DNA of 64,000 nt from Planctellipticum sp942493135 (GCA_942493135.1 OW818684.1:806001-870000); one strand, 5' to 3'; shown: positions 7,912 through 17,741, counted from the first letter of the stretch. The notes: generated by a model not told the origin, from the sequence alone. Numbers and translations: made by a program.

Positions 7912-8601
7912 TCACTGAGGCGCAGAAACCGCACCCGTCTGCCCCGCGGCCCACAACGCCGTAACATCCACCGCCAGCCCCGGCAGCAGCACCGACGTCG
8001 CCGTCTCCCCCGCCTTGAACACGCCATGCTCGCGGTACGTCTCGCCATCGAGCGCCAGCACCGTCACCGTCGCCCCCTCGGGATCAATGATCCAGTACTC
8101 CGCAATCCCCGCAGCCGCATAATCGGCCCGCTTGTCGAACCGGTCCCGCTGCTGATTGCGCACGCCGGGGCTGACGACCTCCATCACCAGGTCTGCCCCG
8201 TCCGGCACCTCACGCACGTCTTTCGACCGGCCGGGAGCCAAGTAAAAGACATCCGGCTCGCGCAGATGATCCTTCCCCAGCCGGATCGGACAGGGCGCCA
8301 CCACGACCAGCCCCTTCCCCTGCAGATGCTGTCGCAAGCGTTCCGCCAGAAACATCACCAGCAGTTGATGCAGGATCGTCGGCATCGGCAGCACCTCGAC
8401 GCAGCCATCCACCAGCTCCACCAGCCCCGCAAGATCCGCCGCAAAAAAATCCCGCTCGGTCCAGTCCCCCTGCACCGGATACTGCAACGCCAATTCCCAC
8501 ACCGGCTCCCCCCGCTTCGACAGCGGCGCCCCGTTATACGGCCGACTCACATCGACCGAACGCTCGTCTACAGACTTCGGCGAAGGTGTCGCAGTGCTCA
8601 T
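7912..8601 (-). CDS. Uma2-family putative endonuclease, copy 2
   Basis: A 229-residue Uma2/DUF820 protein, tandem to the copy that follows seven bases downstream. The two share long near-identical blocks at the start (GEPVWELALQYPVQGDWTER) and at the end (from KRADYAAAGIAEYW to the TALWAAGQ region), while the central 80 residues differ strongly. The PD-(D/E)XK-like motifs REPDVFYL, ADLVMEVVS and EYWIIDPE are intact, so both copies may be active. The ATG at 8601 is used. The two genes are probably one transcript. No toxin partner or restriction gene is adjacent. Confidence 0.88.
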   Translation of the reverse strand: MSTATPSPKSVDERSVDVSRPYNGAPLSKRGEPVWELALQYPVQGDWTERDFFAADLAGLVELVDGCVEVLPMPTILHQLLVMFLAERLRQHLQGKGLVVVAPCPIRLGKDHLREPDVFYLAPGRSKDVREVPDGADLVMEVVSPGVRNQQRDRFDKRADYAAAGIAEYWIIDPEGATVTVLALDGETYREHGVFKAGETATSVLLPGLAVDVTALWAAGQTGAVSAPQ

Positions 8602-8716
8602 GGCTTGAGTGTAACCCGTTCAGATTCAGTCTCAAGAGAAAGTCAGGCCGGCTGTCCCGGCCGCACAGTCAATCTCATAGGCCCCGAGCCGCACGCCCAG
8701 AGTCCGCGACGGACGT

Positions 8717-8810
8717 CTCTTCAAATCTCCTTCCCCTCCGTGCTCTTCGTGCCTTCCGTGGTTCCCTCGCCGGCTCTTCATTCGCGTCCATTCGTGCCAT
8801 TCGTGGTAAT
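8717..8810 (-). repeat. Dispersed spacer repeat, 'CACGAATGGACGCGAATG' family, copy 1
   Basis: Read on the minus strand, this holds CACGAATGGACGCGAATG, then a GAACCACGGAAGGCACG segment. The same order of motifs occurs on the plus strand at 55689, 58246 and 62190. All copies are intergenic. It lies between the second Uma2 gene and the end of the oxoprolinase gene, and explains the short gene-free gap there. Confidence 0.7.
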
Positions 8811-8821
8811 ACTCTTCGACT

Positions 8822-11800
8822 TCACTCCCCAAACGCGCCCCCCCCCGGCGTCTCAATCGTCAACTCATCCCCCGCCTGCACCTCGAACGAAGCCTTCCCC
8901 CCCAAATCCTGCCGATCCCCGCCCGCCGTCTCCAGCGTGTTCCGACCAAGCTGTCCCGGCTCGCCCCCCGCCAGGCCGAACGGTGCATACGGCCCCCGCC
9001 GCTCCGTCAGCAGCGATACCCGCAGCGGCCGCAGAAACTCAATCCGCCGCACGATCCCGTCCCCGCCCGGATGCCGCCCTGCCCCTCCCGATCCCGTCCG
9101 GATCGAAAACTCCCGGATCCGCACCGGATACCGCCGCTCGATCACCTCCGGATCGGTCAGCCGCGTGTTCGTCATGTGCGTATGCACGGCGCTCGCCCCG
9201 TCCGCCTCGGGTGTCGCCCCGCTCCCGCCGCAGATCGTCTCGTAGTAGCCGAACGTCCCGTCCCCGAACGTCAGGTTGTTCATCGTCCCCTGACTCGCCG
9301 CCGCCACGCCGAGCGCCCCCAGCAGCACATCCACCACCCGCTGCGATGTCTCCACGTTCCCCCCGACAATCGCCGGGCACTGCGCCGGGTCTCCGTGCTC
9401 GGGCGGATTGAGCAGACACTCCGGCAGAATGATCTCCACCGGATCCAGCACGCCCCCGTTGAGCGGAATGTCGTCCTGAATCAGACAGCGAAACACATAC
9501 AGCACCGCCGCCGTCACGATCGCCCGATTCGCATTCAGGTTGCTCTTCAGCACCGGCCCCGTCCCGGTGAAATCGACCGTCGCCCGGTCCCCGGCAATCG
9601 TGATCGCCACCGCGATCGGCGACCCGTCGTCCAGATGATCGACCCGCCGATAGACCGCATCCGGCAGCGCCGTCAGCGCCAGCCGCATCTTCTCGGCCGC
9701 CGCCCGCTGAATGTGCCCCATATACGCCTGCACGACTGCCCGCGACTCCCGCACTACCAGGTCCTGCAAGAGCCGCACCCCCGTCTGATTCGCCGCCGCC
9801 TGCGCCGCCACATCCGCCAGGTTGTCCGCCACGTTCCGCGTCGGGTACGGCCCCGACTGCAGCAGAGTCCGCAACTCGTCCTCGCGCGAGACTCCCCGAT
9901 CCACCAGCTTGAAATTCCGGATCAGCACCCCCTCTTCACCCAGATTCTTCGAGAACGGCGGCATGCTCCCCGGCACAATCCCCCCGATCTCCGCATGGTG
10001 CGCCCGGCTCGCGGTCAGGAACATCAGCTCCCCCGACTCCGGCTCATGCACCGGCGTAATCAGCGTCACGTCCGGCAGATGCGATCCCCCGCGGTATGGA
10101 TCGTTCGTCACGAACACATCCCCCGGCCCCAGGTCCGGGTTATCCGCCAGAATCCGCTTGACGGTCTCACCCATCGCTCCCAGATGCACCGGAATATGCG
10201 GAGCGTTGACGACGAGTCCCCCCTGCGGATCGAAGATCGCGCAACTGAAATCGAGCCGCTCCTTTACGTTCGTCGAAATCGACGTCTGCTGCAGCGTCAC
10301 CCCCATCTGCTCGGCGATCGACGCAAACAGGTTGTTGAAAATCTCCAGCCGGATCGGATCGACCGCGGTCTCGCTGCCTCCTTCCGTCCGTGCCGCCAAC
10401 CCGGCGAGGTCGGTCATCACGATCTCCCCCCGCGAGAGAATCCGCGCCTGAAATCCCGGATCGATCACGACCGTCGACGTCGGCTCGCACAGAATCGCCG
10501 GCCCGGCAATCCGATCCCCCGGCTGCAACCCCTCCCGGCTGAAGATCCCCGTTCGCTGCCAGCCCCCGGCAAACCACGTCTCGGTCCAGGCCTCCGGTTC
10601 CGGCCGGCGATCGACCAGCTTCTGCTCCGGCGCCGGCGGATCGGGCATCCGGCCTACGACCTCGACCCGCGCAGCCACAACCTCCAGCGGCCGCCCTTCC
10701 CGGACGTACCCGTACAACTCCTGATGCCGCTTCACATAGGCCGCACCAAAGTCCCCATCCGCCGGCCGCGGTACGTTGATCGACGATTCCACCCCCTGAT
10801 ATCGCAGATCGAGCGAACAGACCGCGGAGTCGATCCGTTCCGCAGGCACTCCCTGCCCCAGGACATCCTCCCGCGCGCTGCGACCAAGCTCCGCGAAGAC
10901 AGTGTCCACGCGTTCGAGCGTCGCCGGTTCGTACCGCTGCAGGATCGACTGCTCCCGGAACCGCCGGACGTCCGCCAGCCCCATCCCGTACGCGCTCAAG
11001 ATCCCGGCATACGGATGCGCCAGCACATCCCGCATCCCCAGCATCCGCGCCAGCGCACACGCATGTTGCGCCCCCGCCCCGCCGAACGACGCCAGCACGT
11101 GCTCGGCGGGGTCGTACCCCCGCGCGACAGAAATCTTCCGGATCGCCCGCGCCATCGTGGCGTTCGCGATCTCGACGAAGCCTTCCGCCAGCTCTTCCGG
11201 CCGATACGTCCGCCCCAGCGGCGACGCCGCGACCGCAGCACAAATCTCGTCCAGCCGCCGGGCCACCGCCGCCTGATCCAGCGGAAACGGAAACCGGCCA
11301 GTCGGAATCTTCCCGAGGAAGAAATTCACATCGGTAATCGTCAGCGGCCCGCCCCGCCCGTAGCACGCCGGACCCGGATCCGCCCCGGCGCTCTGCGGCC
11401 CCACAAACAGCTTCACGCCGTCAAACCCGCAGACGCTGCCGCCCCCCGCCGCGACGGTCTCAATCGCCAGCATCGGAGCCACGACCCGCACGCCGGCCTT
11501 GGTCGTCTCGAACTCATATTCATACTTGCCGTCGAATCGCGAAACGTCGGTGCTCGTCCCTCCCATGTCGAAGCCGATTGACTTCGGAAAGCCGGCCTCG
11601 CGCGACGTCCGCGCATACCCGATCACGCCCCCCGCGGGCCCCGACAGCACGCTGTCCTTCCCGACAAACGTCTCGGCGTTGACCAGCCCCCCCGCCGAGG
11701 TCATCAGCTTCAATTCGCTCCCCGGCAGCGACGCCCGCAGCTTTCCGACGTAATCCCGCAGGATCGGGTTCAGATACGCGTCCATCACCGTCGTATCGCC

Positions 11801-12625
11801 TCGCGAGACGACCTTGATCAGCGGCGCCAGCCGGCTGCTCACACTCGCCTCAGCAAACCCCACCTCCCGCGCGATGCTCTCCACAAGTTGCTCGTGCACC
11901 GGATTCGCAAACGCATGCAGCAGGCAGATTGCCAGCGACGCGCAACCTGCTTCCTTCAGCCGTTCCAGCTCCCGCCGGATCTGCTCGGGCTCCGGTGATC
12001 GCAACACTTCGCCCGAGGCCGCCAGCCGTTCGTCAATCTCGGCGACCTCTGTGAACAGCGGCTCTGGCTTCCGGATCGCCAGGTCAAACAGCCGCGGTCG
12101 ATCCTGGTTGGCAATCCGCAGAACATCCCGAAACCCGCGGGTGGTAACAAAACCCGTCCGCGCGCCCCGTCGCGTCAACAGGGCATTCGTCCCCCGCGTC
12201 GTCCCCAACCGGACCACAACTGGCGGGATTTCGTCCTGCAGACGCAGTCCCAGCAGCGTCCGGATCGCCAGAATCGGGGCCTCTTCGCCCCCCGACAATT
12301 CATACCGGCAGCCCGCGCCGATTTCAGCCGCCAGCGGGTCCGCCAGCGTCAGCCGACCCGTCTCCAGATCGCTGTCGGCGACAAGACATGTCTGGACCAC
12401 TTCTCCCGCCGCATCAAGCAGCGAGCAGCGATAGCCTCTCCAGAACCCTGTCCTCGGCATCACCCGCAGCGGATCGACAAACGATCCGCAATCAAGGATG
12501 GTCCGGATCACTCCTTTCGTGATCCCCGAGCTGAGAACTTTTCCGGTCGTCAGTTCACCCGCAGGCGACTTCGCGACACAATCCGTAAAAGTTCCGCCGA
12601 CATCGATCCAGAATTCCCACGGCAT
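8822..12625 (-). CDS. Fused hydantoinase A/B (5-oxoprolinase family)
   Basis: A 1267-residue protein with both halves of the ATP-dependent hydantoinase/5-oxoprolinase family in one chain, about the length of eukaryotic and bacterial 5-oxoprolinases. These hydrolyse 5-oxo-L-proline to glutamate using ATP. The N-terminal half shows the ATP-binding WIDVGGTFTDC and FDMGGTSTDVSRF motifs. The HyuB-like half contains HIPVHLGAMGETV, a NDPYRGGSHLPDV segment and GGNVETSQRVVD. A GAGG ribosome-binding site precedes the ATG. It is divergent from the serine hydrolase gene with only 34 bases between starts. Other substrates in this family include hydantoins, so the exact substrate is inferred. Confidence 0.92.
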   Translation of the reverse strand: MPWEFWIDVGGTFTDCVAKSPAGELTTGKVLSSGITKGVIRTILDCGSFVDPLRVMPRTGFWRGYRCSLLDAAGEVVQTCLVADSDLETGRLTLADPLAAEIGAGCRYELSGGEEAPILAIRTLLGLRLQDEIPPVVVRLGTTRGTNALLTRRGARTGFVTTRGFRDVLRIANQDRPRLFDLAIRKPEPLFTEVAEIDERLAASGEVLRSPEPEQIRRELERLKEAGCASLAICLLHAFANPVHEQLVESIAREVGFAEASVSSRLAPLIKVVSRGDTTVMDAYLNPILRDYVGKLRASLPGSELKLMTSAGGLVNAETFVGKDSVLSGPAGGVIGYARTSREAGFPKSIGFDMGGTSTDVSRFDGKYEYEFETTKAGVRVVAPMLAIETVAAGGGSVCGFDGVKLFVGPQSAGADPGPACYGRGGPLTITDVNFFLGKIPTGRFPFPLDQAAVARRLDEICAAVAASPLGRTYRPEELAEGFVEIANATMARAIRKISVARGYDPAEHVLASFGGAGAQHACALARMLGMRDVLAHPYAGILSAYGMGLADVRRFREQSILQRYEPATLERVDTVFAELGRSAREDVLGQGVPAERIDSAVCSLDLRYQGVESSINVPRPADGDFGAAYVKRHQELYGYVREGRPLEVVAARVEVVGRMPDPPAPEQKLVDRRPEPEAWTETWFAGGWQRTGIFSREGLQPGDRIAGPAILCEPTSTVVIDPGFQARILSRGEIVMTDLAGLAARTEGGSETAVDPIRLEIFNNLFASIAEQMGVTLQQTSISTNVKERLDFSCAIFDPQGGLVVNAPHIPVHLGAMGETVKRILADNPDLGPGDVFVTNDPYRGGSHLPDVTLITPVHEPESGELMFLTASRAHHAEIGGIVPGSMPPFSKNLGEEGVLIRNFKLVDRGVSREDELRTLLQSGPYPTRNVADNLADVAAQAAANQTGVRLLQDLVVRESRAVVQAYMGHIQRAAAEKMRLALTALPDAVYRRVDHLDDGSPIAVAITIAGDRATVDFTGTGPVLKSNLNANRAIVTAAVLYVFRCLIQDDIPLNGGVLDPVEIILPECLLNPPEHGDPAQCPAIVGGNVETSQRVVDVLLGALGVAAASQGTMNNLTFGDGTFGYYETICGGSGATPEADGASAVHTHMTNTRLTDPEVIERRYPVRIREFSIRTGSGGAGRHPGGDGIVRRIEFLRPLRVSLLTERRGPYAPFGLAGGEPGQLGRNTLETAGGDRQDLGGKASFEVQAGDELTIETPGGGAFGE

Positions 12626-12659
12626 AATGCCTCAACCCTCATCGACCAGGAACGCGTGC

Positions 12660-13850
12660 ATGCCTGCAGCATCATGGACTCCCCGCCCATCTGCGGCAAT
12701 CCGACGGCTCGCATCCGTAGTGCTCGCCGTTCTCTTCATGGGAACCAACAGCCCCGCGCCGGCCCAGGACGTTCCCGCCGCCTCTCCGTCATTCGCCCAG
12801 ATCGAATCGATCTGCAACGCCGCCATCGCCGAGAAAAAATTTCCCGGCTGCGTCGTCGTCGTCGGCACTTCCGCCGGCATTCAGTATCAGCAGGCCTTCG
12901 GCAACCGCCGGCTCCTCCCCGAACCCGAGCCCATGACCGTCGACACGATCTTCGACATGGCCTCACTGACCAAACCGATCGCCACCGCCACCAGCGTGAT
13001 GCGCCTGGTCGACCAGGGGAAAATCGAACTCGACACCCCGGTGGCGACCTACCTGCCCGAGTTTGCCCCGAACGGCAAGGACGCCATCACTGTCCGCCAG
13101 CTCCTCACCCACCAGGGAGGCCTGATCGCCGACAATCACATCCGCGACTACGCCGGCAACCGGGCCGAGTGCGTCGCCAATGTCTGCAACCTCTCGACGG
13201 TCTTCCCTCCTGGATCCAAGTTCATCTATTCCGACGTTGGGTTTATCGTCCTGGGAGAACTCGTCGCAAAGGTCTCGGGCCAGCCGCTCGACATCTACGC
13301 TCGCGAACAGATCTTCCAGCCCCTCGGCATGACCGAGACCGGTTTCCGCCCGGAGGAATCTCTCCTCGCTCGTTGCGCTCCGACGGAACAGAGGGCCGGC
13401 CGCTGGATGCAGGGAGAAGTCCACGATCCTCGCGCGATCCGCCTGGATGGCGTCGCCGGGCACGCCGGCCTCTTCAGCACCGGAGCCGACGTCGCTCGCT
13501 ACGCCCGGGCCATGCTCTCCGCACAGTCCGCAAAACCGCTCCTGTCCGAAGCCGGCTGGAGGCTGATGACCACTCCCAACGAGATCCCCACGCAGCGTCC
13601 GGAAGCCCCCTTCGCCCGTCGCGGCCTCGGCTGGGACATGGGCAGCGCCTATTCGAAAAATCGCCCAACCACCTTTTCCAACAAGGCTTTCGGACACAGC
13701 GGCTTCACGGGAACCAGCCTCTGGATCGATCCGGAACGGGAGATGTTCGTCGTCTTCCTGAGCAATCGCGTCCACCCGACCGGCAAGGGACTCTCCAACC
13801 CCACAGCCGCCCTCGTCGGTGATGCCGCGTCGGCCGCTCTCTCCCGCTGA
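12660..13850 (+). CDS. Secreted serine hydrolase, class C beta-lactamase fold
   Basis: A 396-residue exported protein of the beta-lactamase/D-Ala-D-Ala carboxypeptidase-like family (COG1680). After a signal peptide ending near SPAPAQD, the catalytic tetrad appears as SLTK (about residues 102-105, Ser nucleophile and Lys), with YSD near residue 190 and an HSGFTG box near residue 345 in place of KTG. These proteins act as esterases, peptidases or amidases in the periplasm. I chose the ATG at 12660, which has an AGGAA upstream and gives a clean signal peptide; 12627 is possible. Substrate cannot be predicted, and nothing suggests antibiotic resistance. Confidence 0.9.
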   Translation: MPAASWTPRPSAAIRRLASVVLAVLFMGTNSPAPAQDVPAASPSFAQIESICNAAIAEKKFPGCVVVVGTSAGIQYQQAFGNRRLLPEPEPMTVDTIFDMASLTKPIATATSVMRLVDQGKIELDTPVATYLPEFAPNGKDAITVRQLLTHQGGLIADNHIRDYAGNRAECVANVCNLSTVFPPGSKFIYSDVGFIVLGELVAKVSGQPLDIYAREQIFQPLGMTETGFRPEESLLARCAPTEQRAGRWMQGEVHDPRAIRLDGVAGHAGLFSTGADVARYARAMLSAQSAKPLLSEAGWRLMTTPNEIPTQRPEAPFARRGLGWDMGSAYSKNRPTTFSNKAFGHSGFTGTSLWIDPEREMFVVFLSNRVHPTGKGLSNPTAALVGDAASAALSR

Positions 13851-14150
13851 GTCCCCGCACTCGTCGGACGCCTCCTTTCCCGCCGCAGCCGCGCGATCCG
13901 AGTGTTCAGTCTATTCGCGACTGGATTTCCCGAACAATCTCCGGTTCCGGCAACTACAACTTGCAGACCCCCGTTTGCCCATGTAGCCTGTTTTTGTGGC
14001 AGGATCCGCATCGCCTCCGGAACGCCAGTTCCGCGGCAACCGCTCAGGGAAGGGCACCAATCGCGGCGACTGAGTTTCGTGTTGACACTTCCGCGTCGGC
14101 CCACTCATTGTCGACACATTGTTGATTCGCCTTTCCTGAAGGTCGTCTCC

Positions 14151-14993
14151 ATGCCTGTTTCGAACTGGTCAATGCCCGCCGTGGCGGCCGTGGTCGTCGG
14201 TCTGTCAGTCTGGTTCTCCCCTTCGAGCACCTCCGCCGCCCCTCCTGCACATCTGCTGGTTGGCCCACTGGCGCAGACGACCCCATCGATCATCGGGGGT
14301 GTCGTCGCGAAACCTGGTCAGTACCCAAATGTCGGCCAGGTCGTCATGAACTTGAAAAATCAGGGAAACGCAACCTGCACGGGAACGTTGATTGATGCAC
14401 GCTGGGTTCTGACAGCCGCACACTGTCTGGCAATTCCCGGATCCAAACTGAACGGCCTGTCGTTTAAACTCGAAGGCAAAACCTATACGTCCCGTCGCTG
14501 GTTCGTGCACCCTTCGTACATCCCGACGAACTTCTCGGCGGGCAACGACATCGCCCTGATCCAGTTGACGTCTTCGGCCGCGGGCATTCCCTACGCAAAG
14601 CTTCCCACCGGCGCTCCGGCGGTTGGTTCGAAGCTCACCATTGTCGGGTTCGGACTGGCGGGCACCGGCTGGGGAGGCACGACCGGTCGCTCAGGCATGT
14701 TTATCCCGGGCACGCAGATCCTTCGGCAGCAGACAACCGGCATCAAACGCATCGGCACCGTGACTGCCGATTCCGTCAACGGAATTCACATCGCATGGAA
14801 TTTCGTTAAGCCTCAGCTCTCCAATACCGCCCCCGGAGATTCTGGCGGCCCCGCCTTCAACGCCGCCGGAGAAATCGTCGGCGTGACCAGCGGCGGATCC
14901 AGCCCGTTCGCGGGCTGGCCGGACAACTCCTTCGACACGCGAGTCGACGTCCACACGGACTGGATCGCCACGTCCATGGCTGCGGGCCGTTAG
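14151..14993 (+). CDS. Secreted trypsin-like serine protease
   Basis: A 280-residue exported protease of the chymotrypsin/trypsin family (S1). A signal peptide covers roughly residues 1-30, followed by IIGGVVAKPGQYP, which matches the activation-site IIGG sequence. The catalytic triad is visible: His in TAAHC (about 91), Asp in NDIALI (about 132) and Ser in PGDSGGP (about 231). A GAAGG sequence lies upstream of the chosen ATG. It is followed by a strong intrinsic terminator, so it is probably a single-gene transcript. The 300 bases before it show no gene and presumably hold its promoter. Confidence 0.92.
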   Translation: MPVSNWSMPAVAAVVVGLSVWFSPSSTSAAPPAHLLVGPLAQTTPSIIGGVVAKPGQYPNVGQVVMNLKNQGNATCTGTLIDARWVLTAAHCLAIPGSKLNGLSFKLEGKTYTSRRWFVHPSYIPTNFSAGNDIALIQLTSSAAGIPYAKLPTGAPAVGSKLTIVGFGLAGTGWGGTTGRSGMFIPGTQILRQQTTGIKRIGTVTADSVNGIHIAWNFVKPQLSNTAPGDSGGPAFNAAGEIVGVTSGGSSPFAGWPDNSFDTRVDVHTDWIATSMAAGR

Positions 14994-15025
14994 CGGTCGA
15001 ACGTCGGGCGGATCAGCGTCTCCCC

Positions 15026-15070
15026 GAAGCCCCGCTTTGGCCATTGGCCGCAGCGGGGCTTCTTGTCTTT
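15026..15070 (+). terminator. Intrinsic terminator after the serine protease
   Basis: A perfect 11-base stem, GAAGCCCCGCT pairing with AGCGGGGCTTC, with a 15-base loop, is followed by a T-rich run (TTGTCTTT). It lies 32 bases after the protease stop. Confidence 0.85.
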
Positions 15071-15152
15071 CAGCCGGATCTGTGTCAATTTGGCACTGTC
15101 GCTGTCCGAGCACTCGGACCGACAGCCCCAGTGTCGTTGGAGCCTCCCGGCC

Positions 15153-16661
15153 ATGTCCCCCGATCTGTCGCTGCTCGTTCGCGCGGGACACCCGGTGATC
15201 GCCATCGAATCGACCGACGAGGACCGCGCGCTCGCCATGATCGCCGCCATGGCCGCCGAACTCCCCCGGCCGCTGACCGACTGGAGCCTCACCAAGGGAC
15301 TCCGCGAGATCAACACCTCCACGCTTGTCTTCGGCAATGTCCTCAGCCAGCCCGGCCCCCCCGCCGCCGCACTCGAACACGTCCTCCGCTCCGCCGACCA
15401 CAGCCTCCACGTCTTCCGCGACCTGGGACCTCACAGCCGCGACGCCAAAGTCCATCGCCTGCTGCGCGACTTTCCCAACGTCGGTCGCGAACGACAGGCG
15501 ACGCTCGTCCTGCTGGAAAGCCTGCCCCTCCCCGCAGAGCTCCGCCGGCTCGCCCTGCTCCACGAAATCGGCTGGCCCTCCGCCACCGAACTCGAACAGG
15601 TCGTCCGGGAAACCTACCAGCGCATCAAAGCCGCCAGCCTCTACGAAGTCACCTCTCGCGTCACCCGCCGCGAAATGGAGCAGCTCATCCAGGCCCTCCG
15701 AGGCCTGACCCTCAGCGAAGCCGAACGAGTCATCGCCTCTGCCATCCACCAGGACCACGCCCTCCGCGGCGACGACCTCCCGCGCATCATCGAGGCCAAA
15801 CGCAAATTGCTCGGATCCACCGGCGTCCTCGAATCGGTCGCCGCTGACTTCGATTCCAACGACATCGGCGGACTCGAAAACCTCAAACGCTGGCTCACGC
15901 AGCGCCGCGACGGGTACTCCCAGCGGGCGCGCGACTTCGGTCTCGAACCGCCCCGCGGCGTCCTCATCCTCGGCGTCCAGGGCTGCGGCAAAAGCCTCTG
16001 CGCCAAGGTGGTCGCCGCCGACTGGAAAATGCCCCTCCTCCGCCTCGATCCCGGCCAGCTCTACCAGAAGTTCATCGGCGAAAGCGAACGCCACCTCCGC
16101 GACGCACTCCGCCAGGCCGAAGCCATGGCCCCCGTCGTCCTCTGGATCGACGAAATCGAAAAGGCCTTCGCCTCCGCCACGGGAGACTCCTCCGACGGCG
16201 GACTCTCCCAGCGAATGTTCGGCTCACTGCTGACCTGGATGCAGGACCACCGCCACCCGATTTTCATCGTCGCGACCGCCAACGACATCTCCCGCCTTCC
16301 CCCAGAACTCCTCCGCAAAGGACGCTTCGACGAAGTCTTCTTCGTCGATCTGCCCAATCGCGCAGCCCGTGAACGGATTCTCGCCATCCACCTCGAACGC
16401 CGCAAACGCCAGCCCGATCAGTTCGACCTGGCATGTCTGGCGGAACAGACCGAAGGCTACAGCGGCGCGGAACTCGAGCAGCTCATCGTGGCCGGCCTCT
16501 ACAACGCCTTCAATGCCGGCGCCGATCTCACCACCGCTCATCTCCACCAGCAGCGGGAAGGGACGCGATCGCTGGCGGAAATGATGCCCGAACGCCTGGC
16601 CCAGCTCCGCGCCTGGGCGGAGGATCGTTGCGTTCCCGCCGACGGCCAGTCTTCGGACTGA
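15153..16661 (+). CDS. AAA+ ATPase, Ycf46-like
   Basis: A 502-residue protein with an N-terminal domain of about 250 residues and a C-terminal AAA+ module, the layout of the uncharacterised Ycf46 family. Walker A GVQGCGKS is near residue 273, Walker B VVLWIDEIEKAF near 328, and the sensor region and arginine finger follow (FIVATANDIS, then RKGRFDEVFFVDLP). The N-terminal half matches the start of Ycf46-like proteins (HPVIAIESTDEDRA). No membrane segment is seen, so it is probably cytoplasmic. The start is the ATG at 15153; no strong ribosome-binding site is visible. The cellular role of this family is not established. Confidence 0.88.
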   Translation: MSPDLSLLVRAGHPVIAIESTDEDRALAMIAAMAAELPRPLTDWSLTKGLREINTSTLVFGNVLSQPGPPAAALEHVLRSADHSLHVFRDLGPHSRDAKVHRLLRDFPNVGRERQATLVLLESLPLPAELRRLALLHEIGWPSATELEQVVRETYQRIKAASLYEVTSRVTRREMEQLIQALRGLTLSEAERVIASAIHQDHALRGDDLPRIIEAKRKLLGSTGVLESVAADFDSNDIGGLENLKRWLTQRRDGYSQRARDFGLEPPRGVLILGVQGCGKSLCAKVVAADWKMPLLRLDPGQLYQKFIGESERHLRDALRQAEAMAPVVLWIDEIEKAFASATGDSSDGGLSQRMFGSLLTWMQDHRHPIFIVATANDISRLPPELLRKGRFDEVFFVDLPNRAARERILAIHLERRKRQPDQFDLACLAEQTEGYSGAELEQLIVAGLYNAFNAGADLTTAHLHQQREGTRSLAEMMPERLAQLRAWAEDRCVPADGQSSD

Positions 16662-16772
16662 ACTCCCCGCGTTGACCCGTTTCGGCAATTTCTGCTAGAA
16701 CCCCGCGCCCGCAACGGGCACGCGCCGCCCGACCGGACTGGCGTTGGCGAGGTTTCGAGCGGGAATCGACCG

Positions 16773-17711
16773 ATGAGCAACAACCTGCGGCCCAACTGCA
16801 AAATCTGCGACGCGCCCGGTCGCCTCCTCTGCACGCTCCCGGCCGCCCACGACCCGACCCTCCAACTGCAGCACAAAATCTGCACGAAGTGCGGTCTCGT
16901 CTACGTCGCCAACCAGCTCTCCAACGACGAACTCGGCGTCGCCTACGCCGCCCGCGATTGCGACGCCTACTACTCCGAAATCCACGACACCGAAGCCAAT
17001 AAGTTCGAAACCGCTCGCAGAAATCTCGAGCGGGTCGGCATTTCGCCATCAGCCAGCCTGCTCGACGTCGGCACCGGCAACGGCGATTTCCTGCTCCACC
17101 TGAAAGCCGCCGGCTTCCAGCACCTGTCCGGCCACGAAATTCCCGGCAACGCCACGCCCGCGCTCGACCGCAACGGCATCCGCGTCTACCGCGACTACGA
17201 CTTCGCCGCCCTGCCCACCGGGCACTTCGACGCCATCACCATGATGGATGTCATGGAGCACGTCCCCGATCCGCACCACGCCGCAATCCAGGCCTGGCGG
17301 GCGCTCAAACCGGGCGGCGTCTGGTACTTCCACACCCCCTTCGTCACCCGCCTCGATCGCTCCATGCACGTCGCGCAGAAACTGCCCGGACTCGCCCGGT
17401 TCGGCCGCGCCTGGCAGCGCTGCCGCACGTCGGTCTATCACCTGCAGAACTACACCGCTCGTTCGATCGAACAGCTTGCCTCGGCCAGCGGTTTTGAAAC
17501 CGTCGACCTCGTCACGCTCAACGAACTGTCGTGGCCTCTCGCACGGTACTTGCGCGTCTATTTGTGCGATCCGCTCAAGCTCCCGGCCGTCGTGTCGTAC
17601 CTGCTGATGCCCTTCGCCGCTCCGTTCATCGCCAACGGCTTCATGAACCCCAACAAAGGGATCGTGACACTCCGCAAGCCGAACACGGCCCGCCAGGCCC
17701 GGGCCGCCTGA
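16773..17711 (+). CDS. Class I SAM-dependent methyltransferase with N-terminal zinc ribbon
   Basis: A 312-residue protein. The first 40 residues hold two CxxC pairs (CKICD and CTKCG) typical of the zinc-binding region seen in sugar or lipid methyltransferases. A Rossmann methyltransferase domain follows, with the SAM-binding loop LLDVGTGNGDFLLHL and the post-motif block ITMMDVMEHVPDP. The C-terminal hydrophobic region could associate with the membrane. The acceptor substrate is unknown. A GGGA-type ribosome-binding site precedes the ATG. It converges on the PHP hydrolase gene, 30 bases away. Confidence 0.88.
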   Translation: MSNNLRPNCKICDAPGRLLCTLPAAHDPTLQLQHKICTKCGLVYVANQLSNDELGVAYAARDCDAYYSEIHDTEANKFETARRNLERVGISPSASLLDVGTGNGDFLLHLKAAGFQHLSGHEIPGNATPALDRNGIRVYRDYDFAALPTGHFDAITMMDVMEHVPDPHHAAIQAWRALKPGGVWYFHTPFVTRLDRSMHVAQKLPGLARFGRAWQRCRTSVYHLQNYTARSIEQLASASGFETVDLVTLNELSWPLARYLRVYLCDPLKLPAVVSYLLMPFAAPFIANGFMNPNKGIVTLRKPNTARQARAA

Positions 17712-17741
17712 ATCGCCAGATCCGGCCGGGCAGCGTCCGAG

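Noticed and set aside
9071..11581. Long open frame (836 codons) on the plus strand opposite the oxoprolinase gene
   Set aside because: Its translation is Arg/Pro/His-rich with no domain, and the opposite strand encodes an unmistakable oxoprolinase. It is a GC-driven shadow frame.
14691..16094. Minus-strand open frame of 467 codons opposite the protease and AAA+ genes
   Set aside because: Both plus-strand genes have full catalytic motifs; this frame has acidic low-complexity sequence only.
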